From assembly GCA_963829545.1 (NCBI GenBank), contig CAWHIX010000001.1, positions 62,001 to 126,000 on the forward strand: DNA of 64,000 bases. Reading direction: 5' to 3'. The position numbers and the translations under genes are program-made. Below, in pieces: positions 45,140 through 54,230 of the stretch. Origin of the DNA: JAXGXJ01 sp963829545 (GTDB lineage Bacteria; Actinomycetota; Thermoleophilia; RBG-16-64-13). Every line of letters begins with the position of its first letter. Positions within the stretch are counted from its first letter, which is position 1. The notes beneath the pieces are model-generated. The model ran no database searches. It was not told the DNA's origin and saw nothing but the letters and a program-made list of their open reading frames with translations.

Positions 45140-46582
45140 TCACGCGTCTTGTTTCAGAAGATGGTCGGGATCCATGAGGATGGTCGCCGTCACGTGCGAC
45201 CCCACGCCCGCGTGACTGACCGAAAGGGCCCGCTTGGCGCCTTTCACCTGCAGGTCGGTCCAGTCCTCCGGCTTCTCCCGGCCGAACTCCTTCCAGCGCT
45301 TCTCGTCACCGTGGACCTCGGCCCACCGGTTCCAGAGATGCGTGGCTATCTCGAAGACCTGCATGATGCCGCTGGCGCCGACCGCGTGCATGCAGCCGAT
45401 CAGCCCGCCCGGAGAGGTTGGAGGGCAGCTTGCCCGGTTTGCCGGTATGCGGGTTGGTGTGGTAGCAGTCGCCCGACTCGACGTAGTCGCGTCCGTAACC
45501 GTACGGCCTGACGCCGATGTCCTCGTAGGTCTGCACGTCGCTGATGGTGAAGGCGTCGTGCAGCTCGATGACGTCGAAATCCTCCGTGGGATCGACGACG
45601 CCGGTCATGTGGTAGCCGTAGTAGGCCGCCATCCTGGCCGCGAGAAAGCCGGTGAAGCCCGGGATAGCGGTCGCCACCGGGGAATTCCTTGCCCAGGTTC
45701 TTGTACTGGTCGGCGCGCCTCGTTGGGGAGCAAGGGGATATCCATGTCCCGCCGGTCCGCGGGGCGCAGGGTGTGCGAGCCGGCGGTCACCCAGACGCGG
45801 AGCGGCTTGTTGCTTGCTGTTCTTCGTCAGCTCCATGGCCGTGTCCTCGTCGCAGAGGATGGCGCAGGCGGCGCCCACGCTCATGAGGCAGGCATCGAGG
45901 GCGCGCAGCGGGTCGGCGACCATGGGCGACATGAGGACGTCGTCGACGGTGATCTTCATGGGGCTCGTGCGCGAACGGGTTGAAGCGTGCATAGCCGTGG
46001 TGCTTCACGGAGATCTCGGCGAGCGTGCGGCGGAACGAAGCCTCGGCCTTGCCGAACACCTGCCAGTATTTCTGGGCCATGACCGCGTAGTAGCCGGTGT
46101 AGATCTGGCCCATGGGGGATTCCCAGTCCCGGTCGGCCGCGCAGGCGATCAGGAAGTTGCCCTCGTCGGTGGGGACTTCGTCCATCCGCTCCCAGCCCAT
46201 GGCCAGAACGCAGTCCGAATAGCCGGAGGCCACCGCCTTGGCCGCTTCCCAGAGGGTGGAGCCGCCGGTGGCGCCGCCCGACTTGATGCCCGACGTTGCC
46301 CAGGGGATCCAGGCCGAGACGGTCGTGGATGACGGCCTCGCCGAGGAGCTGGTCGCCGAAGTGGTCGGCGAAGTGCCCGTAGTAGCAGGTGTGGATGTAC
46401 CGCTTGAGTTCCGCAGGAGTGAGGTCGAGCAACTCCGCCGCCATGGTGAGAGCGTCGATGCAGAGTTCTTCGGTCCTCTTGTGCGGGATCGCCCTGTCGT
46501 ACTTGGACTGGCCGGCGGTCACCAGATAGACCGGCCGCATGTACTTGGGAGTCTTGAGTTGCTGCTCGCTGAACTTGATCAT
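45140..46582 (-). pseudogene. Thiolase superfamily enzyme (acetyl-CoA acetyltransferase-like), frame broken about six times
   Basis: From ATG 46582 the frames give YLVTAGQSKYDRAIPHKRTEEL, GNVGIKSGGATGGSTLWEAAKAV, VLAMGWERMDEV, DDVLMSPMVADPLRALDACLMSVGAACAIL, DFDVIELHDAFTISDVQ (with the thiolase histidine-loop region), GGLIGCMHAVGASGIMQ and a C-terminus ending at 45140. This is the DUF35-associated thiolase group, which condenses or cleaves acyl-CoA. Shifts fall near 46290, 45962, 45805, 45695, 45680 and 45415. The overall length and motifs are normal, so errors are likely. The operon also includes the DUF35 partner downstream. Confidence 0.8.
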
Positions 46583-46667
46583 CTGTCCCCTCGTGTGCTG
46601 GTGCCTCGTGTGCTTATGGTACGAGCGCGGGCCGAGCCCGCCTCACTGGTCAAGGTCACTATGATAG

Positions 46668-46708
46668 TGCGTCGGCCGACCGAGGTGTTAGTCTGCGTCG
46701 GTCGACCG
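46668..46708. promoter_or_regulatory. Tandem near-palindromic operator pair
   Basis: TGCGTCGGCCGACCG (46668-46682) and TGCGTCGGTCGACCG (46694-46708) differ at one base and lie 26 bp apart, center to center. The first contains the 10-bp palindrome GTCGGCCGAC and the second CGGTCGACCG. They sit between the divergent thiolase and 329-residue-protein genes, next to -10-like TATGAT (46660-46665) and TAGTAT (46709-46714). The pattern fits a TetR-type repressor; no regulator gene is adjacent. Confidence 0.6.
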
Positions 46709-46762
46709 TAGTATCGCTGGTGGTAGAGTGGGTGGCTGGCGCCCGCCAACAAAGGAGTGCCG

Positions 46763-47746
46763 ATGTCACAGACCCACTACTTCCAGACGTGCGACTCGCT
46801 AGAGAGCGCCGCTTCCCGCAGCACCCTGCAGCTGCTGGCGCGTATCAGCGATCACTCTGCCGCATCGGCATCCAGATTCCTCACCGACATGCTGGGCGAG
46901 CCGGTGGAGATCGGAACGGAGATCGCCTGCCCGCGGGGCGGAGATGACCTTGCTCTGGAAGGGTCCGTCATCCAGCGTGCTTTCAAGCTCATAGTCGTGA
47001 CGAAGATAGAATCGACCGTCTCACTCGATCACCTGCTCCGCTGTGCCGGCTCGTTCGGAAGCGAGGATCAGAAGTTCCTGCTGCTGCTGACGCGGGAGCC
47101 GGTCGGTCACCAAGGGAGAGTGATAACGGGGCTGATGCGCGCGAGCCGTCCGGACGTTGTCTTTGCGACGGCCACCTTCGGGTCCGTGTGCGATTCGCTT
47201 CGGGATCTCTTCGGAGGTGAAGAGGGACCCCTGGCGGCGCTGGTCGACGGATATCGGGAATACTGCGACGATATGGACCTCTTCGAACGATCGCGTGTGA
47301 TGCTGCGCATCGTGCCGTGTGGTCGGGTGCTCGATATCGCCAAGAGGTTCGGCGTCTACTTCCAGCCCTCCGAGCGTGCGTATGAACCCCGCTCTCTTGT
47401 GGGTCTGTATGCGGATAAGAGGGTCCAGGCCATCCTTGATGTCCGCAGCGTGTTCGACGCGCAACTGGTCGACGGTCGGCTGACCAAGAAGCTCGTCCGA
47501 GGCGAGGATATCGACGCGTTCGATTCGAGTCTGCGTGAGGTGATCGAGACCGTTCGCACGTCGTATGGCCGCGATATCGGCACTGGCACGCGCTTCTTCT
47601 GTGGCGATGTCTTCGACACCGATTTCCGCAAATCGTCTCCGGGGGAACTCGTCGGCACGAGGCTCGTCGATCTCGGCCCACTTCTGGGCGGCGTGTCCGC
47701 CGCCGGTGACGTCGCTGCAGGGTTGAAGGGCAAGGAGTGGGTCTGA
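46763..47746 (+). CDS. Uncharacterised protein, possible PD-(D/E)XK-like fold
   Basis: A 327-residue soluble protein starts at ATG 46763 behind AAAGGAG. Residues about 45-100 (LGEPVEIGTEIACPRGGDD...AFKLIVVTKIESTVSLDHLLRCAGSFG...KFLLLLTREP) follow the strand/helix order of PD-(D/E)XK nuclease-like proteins that end in a QLxRH-type element, but the E-x-K motif reads V-T-K, so the site would be degenerate. The C-terminal half has no recognised domain. It may be a phage-defence or DNA-associated factor, but that is speculation. Confidence 0.5.
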   Translation: MSQTHYFQTCDSLESAASRSTLQLLARISDHSAASASRFLTDMLGEPVEIGTEIACPRGGDDLALEGSVIQRAFKLIVVTKIESTVSLDHLLRCAGSFGSEDQKFLLLLTREPVGHQGRVITGLMRASRPDVVFATATFGSVCDSLRDLFGGEEGPLAALVDGYREYCDDMDLFERSRVMLRIVPCGRVLDIAKRFGVYFQPSERAYEPRSLVGLYADKRVQAILDVRSVFDAQLVDGRLTKKLVRGEDIDAFDSSLREVIETVRTSYGRDIGTGTRFFCGDVFDTDFRKSSPGELVGTRLVDLGPLLGGVSAAGDVAAGLKGKEWV

Positions 47747-48261
47747 CCCCGCTCAGCTCCAGGATCCTTGGCGGACTTGTGTTTTAGGGAACGCAGCCGG
47801 TGCGCGAAGGCTCCCACCTTCTCCTGCCACCCTTCTTCCAGCGGTCCTTTGATGGCCATCACCATGATCTGGCCCTCAGCCACCTTGACCAAGCCCTTCT
47901 CCTGTAGGATCTCGGTCATGATGGGGATGACCTTCTGCCACTTGGCCGTCTCCTCCTCAGTGGGCATCTGCCCGGTCTTCTTGTCCGGCTGAGGGGTCAC
48001 GGCGGTGGCCAGGATGGCGTAGCTCGTCCCCGTCGGTAGTTTCACCTTCTTCAGGAAGCGGCGCATGCCGCTGATCGGCTTCCCCAGCCGCCCCGGCGAA
48101 CTGAACACATACAGGTCTGCGGGTGGCAGCTCCTTGGGACTCGCGTCCCGGATGTGGTGGACATCAACAGCGACGCCGTCGGCTGCCATCTGTCGCCTGA
48201 ACTCCTCCGCGACCATGGCCCCGTTTCCGTACTTGGAGGCGTGGAAGTACTCGATCTTCAT
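47356..48261 (-). CDS. Flavodoxin domain protein with a long antisense-overlapping tail
   Basis: ATG 48261 lies seven bases after GGGAGG. The first 165 residues are a flavodoxin-like domain: IEYFHASKYGNGAMVAEEF supplies the FMN phosphate loop, then DLYVFSSPGRLGKPISGMRRFL. The domain ends near 47765, but the frame stays open to 47356, overlapping the opposite-strand gene by about 390 bases with Ser/Arg-rich sequence. A stop in a neighbouring frame at about 47755 suggests a missed base, so the true end is probably near 47755. It would carry electrons via FMN, possibly for the adjacent oxidoreductase block. Confidence 0.65.
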   Translation of the reverse strand: MKIEYFHASKYGNGAMVAEEFRRQMAADGVAVDVHHIRDASPKELPPADLYVFSSPGRLGKPISGMRRFLKKVKLPTGTSYAILATAVTPQPDKKTGQMPTEEETAKWQKVIPIMTEILQEKGLVKVAEGQIMVMAIKGPLEEGWQEKVGAFAHRLRSLKHKSAKDPGAERGQTHSLPFNPAATSPAADTPPRSGPRSTSLVPTSSPGDDLRKSVSKTSPQKKRVPVPISRPYDVRTVSITSRRLESNASISSPRTSFLVSRPSTSCASNTLRTSRMAWTLLSAYRPTRERGSYARSEGWK

Positions 48262-48274
48262 GCTCAAACCTCCC

Positions 48275-49045
48275 CTATTGGACGAAAGCGGCGCCCCCGT
48301 CCACGATCAATAGCTGACCGGTGACGAAATCCGAGCTGTCGGAAGCCAGGAAGACGGCGGCCCCCAGCAAGTCTTCCGGCTTCTCCCGCCGCTTGATGCA
48401 CTGCAGAGCCATGGTCCCGGCGAACATCTGCTCGCCCTCTGACAGGGTGAGGGTCGCCTCGGTCTCCGTGAGCCCAGGGGCGATGGAGTTGACGCAGATG
48501 CCGGAGGGACCGAGCGCTCGGGCGAGGGACTGGGTGATCTGATGGATCGCCACCTTGCTGGCGGCATAGGGGAGCAGGAATTCCGACGCGGGCAACCGGG
48601 CGGAGTCCGATGCCAGGTTGATGATCTTGCCGCGCCCCTGCTGCTGCATGAGGGGCGCGACGGCCTTGCACATGAGCCACGTGCCCCGAGCGTTGATGGC
48701 GAACAACCGGTCCCAGAGGTCCACCGTCCAGGCGTCCCAGGGGCGCGGGTCGATGCCTGAGCTCAGCGCCGCGTTGTTCAGCAGGATGTCCGCGCGGCCA
48801 TAGAGCGACAGCACCCTGTCCGCAACGGCCCGAGTGGAGGCCTCGTCGGCGATGTCGGTCTCCATGGCCACCGCGTGCCCGCCCGCGCTGCGGATCTCCT
48901 CGGCGGTCTTCTCGGCCCGCTCCAGACCTATATCCGGGAGGAGCAGCTTGGCCCCCTCTTCCGCGTACTTCAGGGCGAAGGCCTTGCCCAGGCCGCGGCC
49001 GGCTCCGGTGACGATGGCGACCTTGTCTTCCAGCGATCGGGTCAT
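48275..49045 (-). CDS. Short-chain dehydrogenase/reductase (SDR)
   Basis: A complete 256-residue classical SDR: TGAGRGLG at residues 13-20 for NAD(P) binding, LLNNAALS near 88-95, catalytic Ser146/148 region (INLASDSA) and Tyr160-x3-Lys164. LLPDIG after the second strand favors NAD. It closes the carbon-metabolism block and reads toward the flavodoxin gene, 14 bases away. The substrate may be a 3-hydroxyacyl-CoA or alcohol. Confidence 0.88.
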   Translation of the reverse strand: MTRSLEDKVAIVTGAGRGLGKAFALKYAEEGAKLLLPDIGLERAEKTAEEIRSAGGHAVAMETDIADEASTRAVADRVLSLYGRADILLNNAALSSGIDPRPWDAWTVDLWDRLFAINARGTWLMCKAVAPLMQQQGRGKIINLASDSARLPASEFLLPYAASKVAIHQITQSLARALGPSGICVNSIAPGLTETEATLTLSEGEQMFAGTMALQCIKRREKPEDLLGAAVFLASDSSDFVTGQLLIVDGGAAFVQ

Positions 49046-49100
49046 ATCTCCTCCTGCGGCTCGACTGAGTCCAGTCTACTTCACGCGCCCTTCCGCACGC

Positions 49101-50854
49101 ATGGAACGATCGGCCCCCGGGAACTCTGCGATCATGGCGCGCAGGGGCATCGCACGGGCCGGTACGGGGCTTGCGGTAGGGGCACTACTCACCGCTCCGC
49201 TTCTGGGCGTCCTCGCTCTCGGCGCCCTGGTCGGGATCCCGATGGTTCCCTACACCGTGTTCGAGTGGCTCGTCCGCGTGCTCCCGGGCCGCGTGGTGAT
49301 CTTCGGGCTGGATTCGACGCTGTGGGTGCTGGAGGGGCTGGGCCTCGACATCAGCAGAACGGCCAAGACGGCCCAGCAGATTCTTGCCATCGCCTCTCTG
49401 TTCGTAGTCGGCCTGCTCATCGGGCTGCTCTTCTTCCTCCTGGCGCGCACGACCGACGACGCACGGATCAAGCGCTACGGCCTGGCCGTCGGCGCCGCCC
49501 TGGGCCTATTCTCATTGGTGGTCACCTTGGTCCAGGGCATTCCCGCGAGCTTGGCCGGGCAGATAGGCTTCATGATTTGGGTTCTGGCACTCTTCACTCT
49601 CTGGGGATGGGGCCTGGCCTAGCTCTATCTGGTCACGTTTCCCGCCGCCGCCGCCGGCCGCGGCGGCACGGGCACGGTCTCGGTCGTGGCCTCGGAGGCA
49701 CCCCGGAACGAGACGGCCTCGGCAACTTCTGGCGAGGCGGAGGATCGCGCGAGGCCGACCCCGATGCGGATGCTCGCGTCATCAGTAGGAGACGCTTCAT
49801 CATCCAGATGGGTGGACTGGCGGCGACCTTCATCGTGGTTGGCGCCGGCGTGGGCGCGGTCTTGCGCTCGCAGGCCTCACCCGAGACCACGGGGCCGGAC
49901 ACGGCTCCCGTCCCCTTTCCCAACGCGGCGTCGGACGTGCAGCCGGTCCCCGGGACGCGGCAGGAATACACGGCCATCGCGGACCACTTCCGGGTGGACA
50001 TCGACCTAGCGCCACCGCGGATCCACGAGGCGGTCTGGAGGCTCGTCGTGGACGGCTTGGTCGCGACGCCTCTGTCGCTGCGGCTCGACCAGATCAGGTC
50101 GGAGCACACGGCGGTGGATCTGTTCGTGACTCTGGCGTGTATCTCCAACCCCCTCGGGGGACCGCTCGTCTCCACGACGCTCTGGACCGGCGTTCCCTTC
50201 CGCGAGGTGCTCGCCCAGGCTGGTCCATCGTCCGGCGCGCGCTACGTGTCCATCGAGTCCGCAGACGGCTACCACGAGGAAGTGGACCTCGGTCTTGTCA
50301 ACAGCGATCCTCGGGTCATGCTCGTCTACGCCTGGGATGGGGAGCCGCTTCCCGCCGAACATGGTTTCCCGCTGCGGATCTTCATACCGGACCGGTACGG
50401 GATGAAGCAGCCCAAGTGGATCACCGGCGTCACGGTGACGGCGGACTCGAACCCGGGCTATTGGGTGACGCGTGGCTGGGACCCGACGGGCGAGGTCAAG
50501 ACAACTTCGGTGATCGACACGGTGGCGACCAAGTCGCTCGTCACGCACGACGGACAGACCTATGTGCCCATCGGTGGCATCGCTCACGCTGGAGCGAAGG
50601 GGATCTCCAAGATCGAGGTCCAGATAGACGACGGCCCGTGGCAGCCCGCCGAGTTGCGGGAGCCACTGTCCGAGCTGACCTGGGTGATCTGGCGCTACGA
50701 CTGGCCCTTCAGCGAAGGGGCACACCGGCTGGCGGTGCGCGCCTACGACGGGCAGGGGAGGCTTCAGGAGATCGAGGAGACCGTCTCCCACACCGGCTCC
50801 GCGGTTACCGGGCTCTACACAGAACAGCGGACCATCTTGCCCCTGGAGCCCTGA
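49101..50854 (+). CDS. Membrane-anchored molybdopterin oxidoreductase, sulfite-oxidase fold (stop and frameshift)
   Basis: ATG 49101 starts a region with about five membrane helices (TAPLLGVLALGALVGIPMVPY..., LFVVGLLIGLLFFLLA). An in-frame TAG at 49620-49622 interrupts it, and the frame shifts near 49740-49760 into a twin-arginine-like RRRFIIQMGGLAA segment and a full sulfite-oxidase-fold domain. The molybdenum ligand Cys is in TLACISNPLGG (codon at 50138). Later blocks EHGFPLRIFIPDRYGMKQPKWI and GYWVTRGW are conserved. Related actinobacterial proteins combine membrane helices with this domain, so one gene is likely. Role: oxidation or reduction at the outer face; substrate unknown. Confidence 0.75.
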
Positions 50855-50946
50855 GGCCGTCGATCGCCGGCTTTCGCGTTTTCCGCGTACGCCAAAGCGG
50901 GTAGAGACCGATGAGTGGAAGTATCGTCCGGGCAAAAGGAGCAGCT

Positions 50947-51328
50947 ATGGCGGAGAGCGACGAGCTGAAGGGGCAATGGACCGGCCACGATCTTTTCGAT
51001 CTCGAGGGTGACAGGATCGGGACGGTCGAGGACGTGGTGTACGGTGGCGCTACCGGCGACCCGGGGTGGCTGGTGGTGGGAACCGACACGCCGGGTGCGG
51101 ACAAGATCCTGGTACCCGTCGCCGACGTGCGGCGCGCGGGGGATCGCCTGTCCGTGCCGCATACCAAGGAGACGGGTCGCGGGCGCGCCGCCGGTCGAGG
51201 ACGCTCTGGCCTTGACCGAAGGCGACAAGGGCAAACTCTGCAGGTACTACGGTCTGCAGTACGTCGCGTCGGCGGACGAACCGGCCGAAGGCTGCGAGGA
51301 CATGCCTGATCTGCGTCCGGGTGGCTAG
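50947..51328 (+). CDS. PRC-barrel domain protein (one frameshift)
   Basis: ATG 50947 follows AAAAGGAG. Residues 1-75 form a PRC-barrel: LKGQWTGHDLFDLEGDRIGTVEDVVYGG...WLVVGTD...ILVPVADVRR. After a shift near 51180 the frame continues VAGAPPVEDALALTEGDKGKLCRYYGLQYV and stops at 51328. PRC-barrels are protein-interaction or RNA-processing modules and occur in stress-associated small proteins. A second PRC protein is encoded near 62.6 kb. Confidence 0.75.
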
Positions 51329-51351
51329 CCCGGGCTTGCGGGCCAGCGGGC

Positions 51352-51372
51352 GGGTGGGCAGCGGACCCACCC
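51352..51372. terminator. Weak hairpin between convergent genes
   Basis: GGGTGGG (51352-51358) can pair with CCCACCC (51366-51372). It lies between the PRC-barrel gene and the end of the AI-2E gene. No T-run is present. Confidence 0.35.
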
Positions 51373-51453
51373 AGCGTCCGCCGGGGCGCGACCCGAGCGG
51401 CTCAGGTGGGGTGAGTCCCGGCGGCCCGCGTCTGTCGTCTCCGCCGATCGCCC

Positions 51454-52623
51454 CTATGCGGTCGCGGCCGGCTCCTTCTTGCCGCGCTTCTTCTTGCGGT
51501 GCTCTTCGAGCACACCCCTTGCCATGAACTCCGACAGGGGCCGAGTGCTTTCGTAGGAATCGAAGAACAGGTGCTTCACCATCAGGGTCATAGGCACCGC
51601 GATAAGGGCTCCCACCCCGCCCAGCACCCAAAGCCACAAGATCAGGGAGAGGAAAACCATGAGGGTCGACAGCCCCACGCTCTTGCTCATGAAATGGGGC
51701 CCTATCAGGCTGTCCACGATGGTGTTGGCCACGATGACCAAGAGCAGCACCACAACAGCCGTCCAGAAGCCGGATTCGAGCATGGTGACCAAGAATGGCG
51801 GTATGACCGCGAGCACGAAACCGATGTTGGGGACGAAGCTCATGACGAAGAAGAGCAGCGCCCAGAGTAGCGCGAAGTCCACACCGAAGGCGTAGTAGAT
51901 GACGGCCACGATCACCGTCATGATCGCCGCCAACCAGGCCTTGGTGAACAGATACGAGCGGGTGGTGCTACTGAAGTTGTCGAGAGACTGCCTGAAAGTC
52001 GCGCCCATCTTGACCTTGTCGGTGAGCTTCCGGGGGAAGGTGAAGATCTCCGAGATCATGAAGAGGACCACGAAGATCATCACCCCGATGTTGGTCAGGG
52101 CGTTGATGGCGCCCTTGATCAGCGTGCCGGAGAATGCGATGAGGTTGTCGGATTCGAGCGATCCGGACGTGAGGCCGCTGATGTCGATGCCCTGTTCGGC
52201 GAACCAGGCTTGGGCGTCGGCCGTCATCTCGCTCAGGTTCTCCTTGTACACGGGGAGCTTCTCGTCCAACTGGGTCAGCGAACCGGCCGCGATGGCCAGG
52301 AAGAGCAGAACGACGGCCACGAACAAGACGAGCACCACGGCCAGCGTAGCCCAAGGTGGTAGTCCCTTGCGGCGCAGCCAGTGTATGAACGGGCTGATGC
52401 CCATGACCAGGAACAAGGCCAGGAGGATCGGGTTGAGCATATCGGCCGCGTAGCGCATGCCGTAGATGATGATGGCGACCCCCGCGAGGGCCAGGAGTAA
52501 GCCGGTCGGGCTTCCGATGAGGTTGCGGTCTCGACCGGCTGTCTCGGTCGCAGAACCGGCCTCGCCCCGTGTATCCGGAGGATCCGGCAGGGCGGGAGGG
52601 AGTGCCTCTTCAGTAGAGCCCAT
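51454..52623 (-). CDS. AI-2E family transporter, copy 1
   Basis: About 389 residues with eight membrane helices and the AI-2E/UPF0118 pattern: ALAGVAIIIYGMRYAADMLNPILLALFLVM, FFVMSFVPNIGFVLAVIPPFLV and GGVGALIAVPMTLMVKHLF. ATG 52623 has GAGGAG upstream. It is closely similar along its whole length to the gene immediately upstream, so the two arose by tandem duplication. Members export autoinducer-2 or act as sodium-coupled permeases; the true substrate is not known. Confidence 0.85.
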   Translation of the reverse strand: MGSTEEALPPALPDPPDTRGEAGSATETAGRDRNLIGSPTGLLLALAGVAIIIYGMRYAADMLNPILLALFLVMGISPFIHWLRRKGLPPWATLAVVLVLFVAVVLLFLAIAAGSLTQLDEKLPVYKENLSEMTADAQAWFAEQGIDISGLTSGSLESDNLIAFSGTLIKGAINALTNIGVMIFVVLFMISEIFTFPRKLTDKVKMGATFRQSLDNFSSTTRSYLFTKAWLAAIMTVIVAVIYYAFGVDFALLWALLFFVMSFVPNIGFVLAVIPPFLVTMLESGFWTAVVVLLLVIVANTIVDSLIGPHFMSKSVGLSTLMVFLSLILWLWVLGGVGALIAVPMTLMVKHLFFDSYESTRPLSEFMARGVLEEHRKKKRGKKEPAATA

Positions 52624-52669
52624 GGACTCCTCGCTTTCTCGGATCGCTCTGCCGGTAGGCGCCACTCGG

Positions 52670-53875
52670 TCAGGCCGCAGCCGCAGCCTTCTTCCTTCTC
52701 TTTTGCTTGCGGTGCTCCTCGAGAGGGCTGCTCGACATGAACTCCGATATGGGCTTGGTGCTTTCGAAGGAATCCAAGAACAGCAGCTTCACCATCAGGG
52801 TCATGGGTACCGCGATCAGGGCTCCGATCCCTCCCAGCGCCCAACCCCACACCATCAGAGAGAGGAAGACCACGAGGGCCGAAAGCCCCACGTTCCTGCC
52901 CATGATGCGGGGGGAGATGACGCTGTCCACGACGGTGTTGGCCACGATCACCAGCATCAACACGGCAAAGGCCGGCCAGAAACCGGATTCGAGCAGCGTG
53001 ACGAAGAACGGTGGGATCACCGCGATGACGAAGCCGATGTTGGGGATGAAGCTCATGACGAAGAAGAGCAATCCCCAGAGCAAGGCGAAGTCGGTACCGA
53101 ATGCGTAGTAGATGAGCACCACGACCACCGTCATGATGGCCGAGAGCCACGCTTTGGTGGACAGGTACGACCGGGTGGTGATGCTGAAGTTGTCGAGAGA
53201 CTGTCGGAAATTGGGGGCCATCTTGACCTTGTCGGTCAGTTTCCGGGGGAAGGAGAAGGCTTCGGAGACCATGAAGAGCACGATGAAGATCATCAGCCCT
53301 ATGCTGGTGAGCGCGCTGATGGCGCCCTGTATGAGAGAGCCGAAGAAATCCATGACGTTCTCGGGACTGGCTGCACCGGAAGTGAGGCCACTGATGTCGA
53401 TGCCGTGGTCGGAGAACCAGGCCTGTATGTCGGCCGTCATCGCGCTCAGGTTCTCCTGGTAGACCGGGATCTTCTCGTCCAACTGGGTCAAGGAACCGGC
53501 CGCGATAACCAAGAACAGGAGAACGACGGCCACGAACAAGATGAGAACGACGACCAGCGTGGCCCAGGGCGGCAGCCCTTTGCGGCGGAGCCAATGTATG
53601 AACGGACTCAGCCCCATCACCAGGAACATGGAGAGGAATATGGGGTTGAGGATATCGGCCGCGTAGCGCATGCCGTAGATGGTGATGACGACGCCCGCGA
53701 GGGCGAGGAGCAGGCCGGTGGGGCTGCCGATGAGTTGGCGGGCGCGTCCTGTCCCTTCGGTATCCAGGCTGAACTCGGGCGAGGACGGCGTCATCTCGCT
53801 GCTCGTTCCGCCCAGGGGCTCCGGCAAAGCGGAATCGCCCGGCAGGGCTGGAGGTGTTGCTTCGTCCGAAGTCAT
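52670..53875 (-). CDS. AI-2E family transporter, copy 2
   Basis: About 401 residues starting at ATG 53875 after GGGGGAAG. It shares the motifs of copy 1 (FIHWLRRKGLPPWATL, SLDNFSITTRSYLSTKAW, PNIGFVIAVIPPF, IGALIAVPMTLMVKLLF) and ends in a similar Lys/Arg/Ala-rich tail. The 46-base gap to copy 1 suggests one transcript. Divergence is greatest in the N-terminal cytoplasmic region. Two copies may form a heteromer or differ in regulation. Confidence 0.85.
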   Translation of the reverse strand: MTSDEATPPALPGDSALPEPLGGTSSEMTPSSPEFSLDTEGTGRARQLIGSPTGLLLALAGVVITIYGMRYAADILNPIFLSMFLVMGLSPFIHWLRRKGLPPWATLVVVLILFVAVVLLFLVIAAGSLTQLDEKIPVYQENLSAMTADIQAWFSDHGIDISGLTSGAASPENVMDFFGSLIQGAISALTSIGLMIFIVLFMVSEAFSFPRKLTDKVKMAPNFRQSLDNFSITTRSYLSTKAWLSAIMTVVVVLIYYAFGTDFALLWGLLFFVMSFIPNIGFVIAVIPPFFVTLLESGFWPAFAVLMLVIVANTVVDSVISPRIMGRNVGLSALVVFLSLMVWGWALGGIGALIAVPMTLMVKLLFLDSFESTKPISEFMSSSPLEEHRKQKRRKKAAAAA

Positions 53876-54049
53876 GAGCACTTCCCCCTTACGCTCTTGC
53901 TCGACGGGATGAGACTTTTCGACAAGGGCGAGACGATCGTGCGCACACGTCCACTGGCATTCTACGATACAAGAGGAAGGTGGAAAGCACCATAGAGGGT
54001 CAGAAAGGGTGCACCGGGAGCCGGGTGTCATGAATTGTCAGAACGGTGC

Positions 54050-54078
54050 TTGACTCCGCCCCCCGTTTCTTGTAGGGT
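54050..54078 (+). promoter_or_regulatory. Promoter of the liv operon
   Basis: TTGACT (54050-54055), a 17-bp spacer and TAGGGT (54073-54078) form a sigma-70-like promoter. The predicted start near 54085 leaves a leader of about 145 bases before the first structural gene, with two AAAGGAG-like ribosome sites inside it. Confidence 0.65.
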
Positions 54079-54129
54079 GACACTCAAAGGAGAACCGGCG
54101 CTCTCTTTTAGAAAGGAGCATGTGCTTGC

Positions 54130-54162
54130 ATGAATCTGCTTAAGGCCGATCCTCAAGTCTGA
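54130..54162 (+). CDS. Possible leader peptide MNLLKADPQV
   Basis: In the leader of the liv operon, AAAGGAG (54112-54118) precedes an ATG at 54130 by 11 bases. The frame encodes ten residues including two Leu and one Val and ends at TGA 54160-54162. A peptide rich in branched-chain residues upstream of a branched-chain amino-acid transporter is the classic layout for attenuation, but the residues are few and no clean terminator/antiterminator pair is evident. Speculative. Confidence 0.3.
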   Translation: MNLLKADPQV

Positions 54163-54230
54163 TCAGCACGCGTTTTCTCCTGAGCTATTCCCCGTGTGGC
54201 ACACAGTTCTAGTTGGAGGGGCGTTTAGCA

